The position numbers were made by a program, and so were the translations under genes. Of a DNA stretch of 52,682 nucleotides, positions 17,681 to 25,187 are shown one piece after another (position 1 is the first letter of the stretch; each line of letters begins with the position of its first letter). The notes below the pieces were generated by a model. It searched no databases and had not been told where the DNA came from. It saw only the letters and a list, made by a program, of their open reading frames with translations. Origin of the DNA: Acidobacteriota bacterium (lineage in GTDB: Bacteria > Acidobacteriota > Vicinamibacteria > Vicinamibacterales > CAVVIG01). Location of the stretch: positions 1 through 52,682 of the forward strand of contig JAOBWF010000102.1 in the NCBI GenBank assembly GCA_025463215.1. Reading direction: 5' to 3'.

Positions 17681-19674
17681 CGGAAGGTCCAGCGGAGGCG
17701 CAGGCTGCCGCTGCGCGGCAACCGCGTCGCCAGCAGGAGCGAGCTGACCGTGGAAAACTCCGGGTGCGACGCGTCGAGGAGGTTCTGGCCGGCAAACATC
17801 GCCGAGAACGCCGGGTTGAAGCGCCATTCGGCGGTCGCATCCGCCCGGGTATAGCCTTCGACCGCGAGCTGCACCAGCGGCCCGACATGAAACAGCCCCG
17901 CCGTGACAGTGAGGCCGCGGAGCGGCGATGCCACCGTCCGCAGCTGCCACTGCATCCCGGGCGCGTTGGCGTCTGCGGCGACAGCGAGGGGATCGCGGCT
18001 CGGGGCCAGCGGATGCGGAGTCACGTGAAACGCGGTGACGCTGCCGTCCAGGCGCCATGCGGGTACGGGCGACCAGCGCGCCGTGACTTCGAGGCCACGC
18101 GTCGTCGCGTCCAGCAGATTTGAGAACTGCGAAGAAACGACGATGTACGGCGATGGCACCGACACCACGACAGGCTCGGATGGCTCCTGCGTCTGCAGAC
18201 CACCGTAGCGCCCGACAAACCCGGTGACCGCCACCTTGGCGGCGCCGATCTCGAGTCGATAGCCGGCTTCCCCATCGACGAGCGTCTCGGTACCGGCGGC
18301 GGTGTTCCCCTGCACGGTGATCACAAGCGGCAAGCTGGCGGGACTGGGCACCGGCGGAAATTCCACCCGGATGCCTTGCTCATAGAGGGACGGCGTCCGC
18401 AGCGCGCGCGATGTCGACGCCCACACGCGCTGATGCGGCAGCGCCTTCCAGACCATTCGCGCGGTGGGCTGGATGCCGGCACCGGTGTCCGAGTCATATT
18501 GCACCTGGCTGCCGAGGGTGAGCGCCAGTCGATCGCCGAACAGCGAGATTTCATCCTGAAGGAAACCGGTCCCGCGCGAGTATCGGTTGGACCCGGGCGT
18601 CAGCTGGAATCCGGTATGGCCCACATATTCGTCGGTGCTGAAGCGATATCCCATACCCGCGACCAGATCCTGGCGCGCGCCGACCGCCGTGTGGTACTGC
18701 GTGTCGACGTCGATGGTACGCCGCGCATAGTCCGCCACCGGTTCTTCATGGGCCGCGATGTCGAGAAACGACTGGATCTGCAGAGACCCGCCGCCGGCCC
18801 GCGTGTGCGTCCATCGCCCCAACAGGTGGCCGTTCTGCCCATCGGAGGGTACGTTCGCAATCGAATCGGCCGACGCGGTTCGCGGATCGAAATTGGGCCA
18901 CAGCTCGCGCGCCTGACCGGCGGTGAAGGAGCCTTCCACCATCGCGGCGCCCGGCTGCGCGGTCCAGTCGGCGCGAAATCCCGTCGTCACGTTGTGCGAA
19001 ACATCGTCGGCGCCAATCCCGGCCGCACTCAACGTCTCATCGCGGCGGGTCCATTGGGAGAACACGCGATAGCTTGCGGCGCCGCGGGTGCCGCCGTAAC
19101 GCACCGCGCCCTGCTCGCCGGCGCGCCCGGCGTCGGCGCGCACCAGCCCGCCAAGCGTGTCGCGGGTTGCCTTGGTGACGATATTGATCACGCCGTTGAC
19201 GGCGTTCGCCCCCCAGATGGCCGCGCCGGGACCGCGGATCACCTCGATGCGATCGATGTCGTCGACCATCAGGTCCTCCGCCTCCCAGGACACGCCGGCG
19301 AAGGCGCGGTCGTAGATGGTGCGGCCGTCCACGAGGACCAGCAGTTTGTTGGCGAAGACGCCGTTGAAGCCGCGAATCGACACCGCCCACTTGTTGGAGT
19401 TGACCTGGGCCACGTCGACGCCGGGCGCCAGGCGCAGAAGATCGGGAATGGTCGTCAGGCCCGAGTGCCGGATGTCGTCGCTGGTGATCACGTATACCGC
19501 GGCAGCGACGTCCGCGGCCGGCTGGACCTTGCGCGACGCCGACGTGATCTGGATGTTCATCAGATCTTCGATCGGCACGTCCGCGAGCGCGGGAGGCCGT
19601 GTTTGCGACCGTGCCGGACACGCCAAGCCGCAGATCAGCAGGCTCCCTACGAGAGCACGGTCGAGATTCGTCAT
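17677..19674 (-). CDS. TonB-dependent outer-membrane receptor
   Basis: A 665-residue outer-membrane protein. A signal peptide (LVGSLLICGLACPARSQ) is followed by a plug domain: LMNIQITSASRK, VITSDDIRHSGLTTIPDLLR, VSIRGFNGVFANKLLVLVDG, DIDRIEVIRGPGAAIWGANA and VNGVINIVTKAT. A ~500-residue beta-barrel then ends in LRLRWTFR, with the C-terminal aromatic residue expected of barrel proteins. The plug resembles receptors found upstream of YfiR-like genes, whose ligand is unknown; nothing here identifies the substrate. It is the first gene of a seven-gene signalling operon. ATG at 19689 (MSGTD) is an alternative start. Whether it transports a solute or mainly reports on ligand binding cannot be told from sequence. 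Confidence 0.9.
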   Translation of the reverse strand: MTNLDRALVGSLLICGLACPARSQTRPPALADVPIEDLMNIQITSASRKVQPAADVAAAVYVITSDDIRHSGLTTIPDLLRLAPGVDVAQVNSNKWAVSIRGFNGVFANKLLVLVDGRTIYDRAFAGVSWEAEDLMVDDIDRIEVIRGPGAAIWGANAVNGVINIVTKATRDTLGGLVRADAGRAGEQGAVRYGGTRGAASYRVFSQWTRRDETLSAAGIGADDVSHNVTTGFRADWTAQPGAAMVEGSFTAGQARELWPNFDPRTASADSIANVPSDGQNGHLLGRWTHTRAGGGSLQIQSFLDIAAHEEPVADYARRTIDVDTQYHTAVGARQDLVAGMGYRFSTDEYVGHTGFQLTPGSNRYSRGTGFLQDEISLFGDRLALTLGSQVQYDSDTGAGIQPTARMVWKALPHQRVWASTSRALRTPSLYEQGIRVEFPPVPSPASLPLVITVQGNTAAGTETLVDGEAGYRLEIGAAKVAVTGFVGRYGGLQTQEPSEPVVVSVPSPYIVVSSQFSNLLDATTRGLEVTARWSPVPAWRLDGSVTAFHVTPHPLAPSRDPLAVAADANAPGMQWQLRTVASPLRGLTVTAGLFHVGPLVQLAVEGYTRADATAEWRFNPAFSAMFAGQNLLDASHPEFSTVSSLLLATRLPRSGSLRLRWTFR

Positions 19675-19689
19675 ATCTGTGCCTGACAT

Positions 19690-20271
19690 CCGGTGAGCAG
19701 CGCAGCAGACTGCCCGAAGCACGAGGTCTGCACAGTGAGCCAATGATGGAGACGGCGACGAGCAACGCGAAGGAGCCCGAATGGCTCAGACGATGACAGC
19801 GCGAGAGGCGATCAAAGGTGAGGGAGTCGGCCGGAGCCGCGGGAGCCAGCATACTCGTGATGGATGCAGGCTGGTGTGCTCTTTGGCACAGTCACCTGCC
19901 CCACTAACCGCCCACGGCTATTGGGGGTCCAGCGGGTGTAGGGTATGCACCAGGTCAGCCGCCGATCAAGCCGGCGGCGTGCGCTCGGAAGTTTTGCAAG
20001 CGGCGCGTGTGGATCGCCAATCGCTCGCAAAGTGGGATCGTCAAAGGGCGGCGCTGGGCTGGCCGCCGTTCGCGTGGATTTGTGCCATCGCGTTTGGCGC
20101 CGCGCTCGTTCTCGGGACGATTCGCTCGCGCCTCGTCAGATGGATCATTCCAGCGACGGCCTGCGCGGTACCCCGCCATGTTCCAAATCGCGGTCGGACG
20201 GTTCGAGGCGAGCGTCTTCATGCGTCGAAGATTGTCGTCGCCCGCCTCGTGTCCCTCCTGTCGATCCGTGT
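19690..20271. other. Intergenic region of ~580 bases upstream of the signalling operon
   Basis: No gene is convincing here. One plus-strand frame encodes a possible single hydrophobic segment (WICAIAFGAALVLGT, about 20070-20115), but its start is unclear and codon use is mixed outside that segment. The left part must hold the promoter of the seven-gene operon; I cannot fix its -35/-10. No long inverted repeat or tRNA was seen. Confidence 0.4.
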
Positions 20272-21669
20272 TTAGGCCTGTTTTCCGCTCGGCACGTTGC
20301 CGAACAGGCTGTTCAAGCCTTCCGCCATCGTGGGATGGGTGAGGATGGCGTCCCTGAGGGCCGTGTAGGATAACCGCGCCATCATCGCGACCTGCACGGC
20401 GGCCATCACCTCCCCCGCGTCTGCGCCGATCATCGCGAAGCCGACGATGCGGTCGTCGTCAGCGATGAGCGCCTTCATGAACCCGGCGGTGTCGGACGTC
20501 GTGCGCGTCCGCAGCACCGCCCGGGTGAGCAGCGTCGCGACGCGCACGTGCATCCCGCGGTCCCGAGCCTCACATTCATTCAGGCCGACCCTGGCGAGCG
20601 GCGGATCGATGAACATGCAGTACGGCACCAGGCGTCCTTCCGTGGTCCGATGCCCTCCGCCCAGGTTGTCGCGGATGACGCGAAAGTCGTCGAGCGAGAT
20701 ATGGGTGAACTGCGGGCTTCCGGCGCACTCTCCAATCGCCCAGGTGTCGGCGGCGGTTGTCTCGAGGCGATCGTTGACACGGACGTAACCCCGGTCGGTC
20801 AGTTCGATCCCATTCTCTTCGAGGCCGATGTCTCGTGTATTCGGCGTCCGGCCCGCCGCGACCAGGACGTCTGAACCCTCCAGGTCTCTGTGCCGATCCG
20901 CGACGCGAACGCGGGCTCGAAGGTGATCGCCTGAGCGTCCATCAATCTGCTCCACTTCCGCGGAGAGCCACACCTCGACGCCTTCGGCTTCCAGAATCCT
21001 CCGCACTTCGTTCGAGATGTCCGGATCCTCCCGGCTGGCAAGCCGCGCGCCTTGCTCGACGACGGTGACGCGACTGCCGAAACGGCGGTAGGCCTGCGCC
21101 AGTTCGAGGCCGACATACCCGCCTCCGAGGACGATCAGATGATCCGGCAGCCGTTCGAGATCGAGCGCCTCGATGTGGGTCAGCGGACGCGCATCGGCCA
21201 GACCGGGCACCATCGGCATGCTGGCGTGAGTGCCAAGGTTGAGGAACAGCTTGCCGGCCATCAACCGCCGCGTGCCGCCGTCGTTCAGCGCGACCTCCAC
21301 CGTCTTCGGCGCCACCACGCGCGCACTCCCCAAGATCAGTTCGGCGCCGGTCGCTTTATAGCGTTCCAGGTGAAAGGTCACCAGGCCATTGACCATCTCT
21401 CGCTTGCGTTTCGCGACCTGCGCCATGTCCACGGAGATCGGGCCGGTCGTCACGCCGAACGCACCGGCGCGGCGGGCGATGTCGGCGACGCCCGCACTCC
21501 AGATTTCGTTCTTGCTCGGAAGACAATTGATGTTTGGGCATGAACCGCCAATCCAGCGGCGCTCGACCACGGCGGTGCGGCGGCCGCTCTGCGCCATGTG
21601 CCACGCGAGGTACTTGCCGCCCTCGCCGCTCCCGATAACGACCACGTCGTACTGTTCCAGCTCGGACAT
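20272..21669 (-). CDS. MerA-like FAD/NAD(P) disulfide oxidoreductase
   Basis: A 465-residue class-I pyridine-nucleotide disulfide oxidoreductase. The FAD-binding Rossmann motif is VVVIGSGEGGKYLAWHMA (~8-25), and the redox pair is the CX4C in GGSCPNINCLPSKN. The NAD(P) motif is LIVLGGGYVGLELAQAYRRF, and a second FAD motif occurs as ADTWAIGECAGSPQFTH. The C-terminal dimerisation domain has FAMIGADAGEVMAAVQVAM and LRDAILTHPTMAEGLN. The last is close to the GRD/HPT region of mercuric reductases, but the C-terminal Cys pair of true MerA is absent and no mer genes are nearby. Mercury reduction is therefore doubtful, and the protein belongs to the broad 'mercuric reductase-like' group. It starts just left of a DksA-like gene on the same strand. 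Confidence 0.85.
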   Translation of the reverse strand: MSELEQYDVVVIGSGEGGKYLAWHMAQSGRRTAVVERRWIGGSCPNINCLPSKNEIWSAGVADIARRAGAFGVTTGPISVDMAQVAKRKREMVNGLVTFHLERYKATGAELILGSARVVAPKTVEVALNDGGTRRLMAGKLFLNLGTHASMPMVPGLADARPLTHIEALDLERLPDHLIVLGGGYVGLELAQAYRRFGSRVTVVEQGARLASREDPDISNEVRRILEAEGVEVWLSAEVEQIDGRSGDHLRARVRVADRHRDLEGSDVLVAAGRTPNTRDIGLEENGIELTDRGYVRVNDRLETTAADTWAIGECAGSPQFTHISLDDFRVIRDNLGGGHRTTEGRLVPYCMFIDPPLARVGLNECEARDRGMHVRVATLLTRAVLRTRTTSDTAGFMKALIADDDRIVGFAMIGADAGEVMAAVQVAMMARLSYTALRDAILTHPTMAEGLNSLFGNVPSGKQA

Positions 21670-21776
21670 CAGGTCCTCTTCCCACGCGACAACGTGACCG
21701 GAGCAGCACCGCCGACCGTTTCCGGCGATCGCCTTGAAGCGGGTGCGAATCGCGACGACGTCCGAAACCGCTGTTC

Positions 21777-22139
21777 CTAGAGTGTCGGCGTGCGCGACTG
21801 CGTGGCTGCGTCGCGCGCCTGTGCGTGTTTCACACAGTACGAGGTCCACGGCACGGCATCGAGTCGTTGCTCTTCAATCGGGCCGCCATCGACGATGCAC
21901 GTGCCGAACGTGCCGGCGTCCACGCGGGTCAACGCGTCGCGGACCTGTTGCAGGATCGCGGCATCCTGTTCGGCTTCGGTGAATTGCTCGGACGCCACTT
22001 CGTCGGCGACGCTCGCATCGCCAGCATCGTGAGCGTCGTCGATGAACGCTCCCCGCCCCTCATCAACCGCCCGGTCGGTCCGTGCGGACAGGGTCCGCTC
22101 GAGGTCGAGCAATCGCTGCTTGTAATGTTGAACGTTCAT
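21777..22139 (-). CDS. TraR/DksA-family protein with altered zinc-finger ligands
   Basis: A 120-residue protein with the DksA layout. An N-terminal coiled-coil hairpin (YKQRLLDLERTLSAR ... EAEQDAAILQQVRDALTRVD) is followed by the C-terminal finger FGTCIVDGGPIEEQRLDAVP ... TSYCVKHAQ. In canonical DksA the finger is C-x2-C ... C-x2-C; here it reads C-x2-D ... C-x2-H. It may still bind metal with mixed ligands, or the fold may hold without it. DksA-type proteins enter the secondary channel of RNA polymerase. The acidic tip residues for that activity cannot be placed with certainty. The ~280-base gap upstream (22140-22421) shows no gene and should carry its promoter. Confidence 0.82.
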   Translation of the reverse strand: MNVQHYKQRLLDLERTLSARTDRAVDEGRGAFIDDAHDAGDASVADEVASEQFTEAEQDAAILQQVRDALTRVDAGTFGTCIVDGGPIEEQRLDAVPWTSYCVKHAQARDAATQSRTPTL

Positions 22140-22421
22140 GAAGTGGTCTCCCGGTCATGCACTTTTCGATGACCTCATCGCGATTTTACCGCCGTGACTC
22201 CGCGGCGCGCGGATCTTTGCAGAACTTCTCAGAGGAATTGAATGGCATAGCCAGCGTCGGCGGCTGGTCTGAATCACTACGTTCTTCTTACGTAGTGCAT
22301 CGCAAACCGGGCATACACCGCGCGGAACTACAGGCCAGACGGAGTGCGAGCGGGCGGATGGGATTAAGGTTTCTAGCGGGAACGAGATTGCGAGGAGTCC
22401 AGGAGATCGAGGCGGTTCACA

Positions 22422-23048
22422 TTAGCGGTGGATGCCGGTGGGCGAGGCGTCGGCGGTGGGCACGCGTGGGCGCTTCACACGAAACGCGAGACTGATGCGT
22501 TCGCCGACGGGGTTCGGCGTCTTCGGCACGGCGTGCGTATAGTGCAGCTGCGCGGCGTAGCTCATCACGAACAGACTACCGGGTTCGAGATCGACATGTA
22601 TGACACGCCGCGGCCCCGCCTTCGCGCGGATCGACATGCGTCGCGCTGCGCCGAGCGAAATGAGCGCAATCGAGAAGCCTTCACAAATCTCGTTGAGATG
22701 ATCGTTGTGCGGCGCTACGCTGTCGCGTCCATCACGGTACCGATTCAGCCCGACGCTGTTAAATGGTTCGCCCACCCGTTCGATCACGCGACGGGATGCG
22801 TCGAGAATTGCCTGAGGCATCGATTCAGCGGGCGGATCAAGCCGGAAGCTGCTGACGAGCCGCGGCACATCGACCTCGCGCTCGTACATCATGCGGCGCT
22901 GCGCGTGCCAGTCCACGCCCTCGCGAATCTCCGCGAACCAGTCGCGCGCCGTGTCGGCGTCGATGAACTCAGGGACGTACGCGATCCTTCCCCGTTCGTC
23001 GTCCACCAACAGCGTCTCACTCGTGACGAGTAGCGCCAGTTGCCTCAT
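22422..23048 (-). CDS. AlkB-like 2-oxoglutarate/Fe(II) dioxygenase
   Basis: A 208-residue protein of the AlkB superfamily. The iron triad is visible as His114 and Asp116 in VAPHNDHLNE and His172 in LHYTHAVPK; the 2-oxoglutarate-binding Arg residues are in GERISLAFR (Arg184 and Arg190). The upstream NSVGLNRYRDGRDSV matches the N-x-Y/R-x-D-G nucleotide-recognition lid region of AlkB homologues. It would oxidatively demethylate alkylated bases, though some relatives act on other substrates. The start used gives MRQLALLVTS; upstream codons overlap the preceding small gene. That gene overlaps it by 32 bases, indicating co-transcription. Confidence 0.85.
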   Translation of the reverse strand: MRQLALLVTSETLLVDDERGRIAYVPEFIDADTARDWFAEIREGVDWHAQRRMMYEREVDVPRLVSSFRLDPPAESMPQAILDASRRVIERVGEPFNSVGLNRYRDGRDSVAPHNDHLNEICEGFSIALISLGAARRMSIRAKAGPRRVIHVDLEPGSLFVMSYAAQLHYTHAVPKTPNPVGERISLAFRVKRPRVPTADASPTGIHR

Positions 23049-23265
23049 GGCTATCCACTTCAGTGCGACGTTCGTGCGCGACCTCGCCCTGCTCCAAGAA
23101 CTGTTGGAACTCCGTCTCGGACTCAAAACGAACGGTCAATCCCAGTTCACCGTTCGAGATCGAGAGCGCGAACTGTCGACAATGCCCCCGCGAGCACTCC
23201 CCGCGCTGAATCGTGGCGCGTGGCGTCGCCGGATTTCGCTGATCCGTCCAGACGTAGACGTTCAT
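23017..23265 (-). CDS. Small hypothetical protein (82 aa)
   Basis: An open frame from ATG with a protein-like sequence (MNVYVWTDQRNP ... SISNGELGLTVRFESETEFQ). Its ATG overlaps the stop of an upstream small frame (ATGA), and its 3' end overlaps the AlkB-like gene, so it is read as part of a short operon. Two Cys residues lie in RGECSRGHC. I do not recognise the family and propose no function. Confidence 0.55.
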   Translation of the reverse strand: MNVYVWTDQRNPATPRATIQRGECSRGHCRQFALSISNGELGLTVRFESETEFQQFLEQGEVAHERRTEVDSHEATGATRHE

Positions 23266-23556
23266 CGGCGCTCCGCTCGCTTCTGTTGCAGGCGGTCACG
23301 AAACAGCCGCTCTCGATCGGCCGGGTTGCGCTTGCGGTACTTGCGCGACTGGTCGAGAATCGCGCCGAACAGCTGCTCCAAAATCGAGTTTGCCGACCGT
23401 GAAGCCCTCAACCCAGGCTGTTCGCTCGCACGTGAAGCACTTCAAGAGCGCGCGCTGGTTGTCCCACTTGTCGATGTCGAGTCGATCGGAGCCGCCTGGC
23501 AGAACAGCACCATCGCCACGGATCTGGAGCGTAGCGCGGAGGCGAACAAAAGGCAA
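23262..23556 (-). pseudogene. Small hypothetical gene split by a frameshift
   Basis: Two frames share the work. The upstream frame (from a TTG at 23556) reads ... DKWDNQRALLKCFTCERTAW, with G/C-rich third positions until about 23390. After that point the adjacent frame becomes the one with coding-like codon use, reading LEQLFGAILDQSRKYRKRNP ... LQQKRAERR, and it stops exactly at the ATGA overlap with the next gene. The simplest reading is one gene of ~95 codons broken by a single-base indel near 23390. The alternative is a 49-codon gene starting at a TTG. The function is unknown. Confidence 0.5.
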
Positions 23557-23611
23557 ATATTTGTAGATTACCTAAGTATTTTAGCAAGACAGACATGTCA
23601 GACTACACGTA

Positions 23612-24550
23612 ATGACTGAGCTGCGACCGATGCTTGCGACGGCTGCCCCGGAACTTCCGCGCGGCGCCGATTGGACGTACGAGGTCAAGTGGGACGGCTA
23701 TCGCGCGCTGGCGGTGAAGGGAGCGAAGGGCGCTCAACTCGTTTCGCGCAATCAAGAATCTCACGGCCGACTACCCCTCCGTGGTGAAAGCCATCGACGC
23801 GTTGTCCGTCGGAGGCGCAGTTCTCGACGGTGAAATCGTCGCGCTCGACGGCGACGGCGGCCCGTCTTTTCAGGCGCTTCAGCATCGAAGGACGAGCGCG
23901 CTCGCAGTCGTGTACGCCTTCGACCTGTTGGCGGTTGACGACGTCTCGCTCCTTCGGGCGCCGGTCGAGGAGCGGCGCCGACGCCTGAAAGCTCTCGTTC
24001 GCGGATCGAACGTGCTGCTGTCCGATGTCTTGCCAGGCTCCCCGAAACAGATTGAGAGTGAGATCAGGAAGCTGCGCCTCGAAGGCGTGATAGCGAAACG
24101 ACGCGATTCAGTCTACATGCCTGGCGAACGCAGCCACGCGTGGGTGAAGGTGAAGTTCAGCCCGCGTCAGGAATTCGTGATCGGCGGCTACAAACCCAAC
24201 GCCTCGAACTTTGATTCGATCCTCGTGGGCTACTTCGAGAAGCGCAGTCTGAAATTCGCCGGGCGCGCTCGCGCCGGCTTCACGCCGCATCTGCGGGCTG
24301 AGGTCATGCGTCGGATCGTCGACCGTCCAGCTTCGCGCTGTCCGTTTGCCGATCTGCCAAACAGCACCAGTAAGGGCCACTGGGGGAGGGAATCACCGCA
24401 GAGGACATGAAGACCATGCGATGGGTCAAGCCGATGGTCGTTGTGGAAGTCGGATTCGTCGAGTGGACAACCGAGGGGCTGTTACGCCACTCGACGTTCG
24501 TGGGGCTCCGTGAGGATAAGCGTCCGTCCAACGTCCGCCGCGAGCCCTAA
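23612..24550 (+). pseudogene. ATP-dependent DNA ligase (LigD ligase-domain type), two frameshifts
   Basis: The concatenated frames give a ~313-codon ligase like the LigD ligase module of bacterial non-homologous end joining. The nucleotidyl-lysine motif is YEVKWDGYRALAV (Lys26), then VLDGEIVALDGDG, LEGVIAKRRDSVYMPGE and WVKVKF, and the OB-fold end has FADLPNS, HWG and VGFVEWTTEG. The first frame is lost near 23757, where SRNQ runs into another frame continuing LTADYPSVVKAIDALSV. The second is lost near 24385 in a run of five G; the original frame then resumes and stops at TAA. The two shifts cancel, but about 210 codons between them are out of frame. No ku gene lies in the window. Most likely a decayed gene. 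Confidence 0.8.
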
Positions 24551-24674
24551 CTAACCCCTGACGGCACCTGCACAGTGCGATGCTGGTTCCTGATGTGTCG
24601 TCAGTCGCTGCTCGGCAATTGCCCGAGCACCTCCGACCCCGAAGTCCCCTTGCGTCACTGAACAGGGATCTAAT

Positions 24675-25130
24675 CTACGCGACCGCTATCTGCTTCCCTT
24701 CGTGCCGCTTGATCGTCGGGCCGTCCTGAGGATGGAACGCCACCCATTCGTACTCACACCACCGGCGGTCCCTGACGGCCCACGATCTCAACTGCCTGCG
24801 AAAAATCTCGGCGACGTTCGAATCGGCGGTAGAGATGATCACCTGCCGTGACAATGCAACTCTCTTTAGTAGCGTCAAAAAAACCAAGAAATGCAGGTCG
24901 TCCAGATTCTGGACGGGCTCGTCAAGAAGAATGAATCGGCCGAGAGAAAATGTCTGTCGCAAAGCCAACCCCAGAAATACCGACAATGCGAGAACGTTCG
25001 CCTATTGATCGGGCACGAATTCGTCACAGGCAAACCAGCGGAGAGATCCGAACAAGTCGGACTGCCCGATCCCCTCCTTTTCGAGGGTTGCCGCTGCTGG
25101 TGGGCAAGATCGTTTCGAACTCCAGAATTG
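24675..25130 (-). pseudogene. Remnant of an SMC/RecF-like ATPase (C-terminal part)
   Basis: The last ~105 codons encode an ABC-type Walker B and D-loop, FILLDEPVQNLDDLHFLVFL, then a switch-like segment QVIISTADSNVAE. The same frame continues upstream through a TAG at about 24998-25000 (the text before it reads GSLRWFACDEFVPDQ, and after it ANVLALSVFLGLAL, the usual post-signature helix). The frame then degrades with no ATP-binding N-terminus. It is therefore the 3' end of a larger ATPase gene with an in-frame stop. It lies directly downstream of, and on the same strand as, the SbcC-like gene, whose own C-terminus is different, so this is a separate gene. Confidence 0.65.
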
Positions 25131-25187
25131 AGCACGTTTCGTAGCGTATTGGTTTCACACGCGTAAAGTTTGAGCGGTCCGGCGGGT

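Noticed and set aside
19781-20275. Possible membrane protein gene upstream of the signalling operon
   Set aside because: Only one short hydrophobic stretch looks protein-like; the rest has mixed codon use, no plausible start and no recognised domain.
20272-21669. True mercuric reductase (merA)
   Set aside because: The N-terminal CX4C is present, but the C-terminal Cys pair and any mer regulator or transporter are missing.
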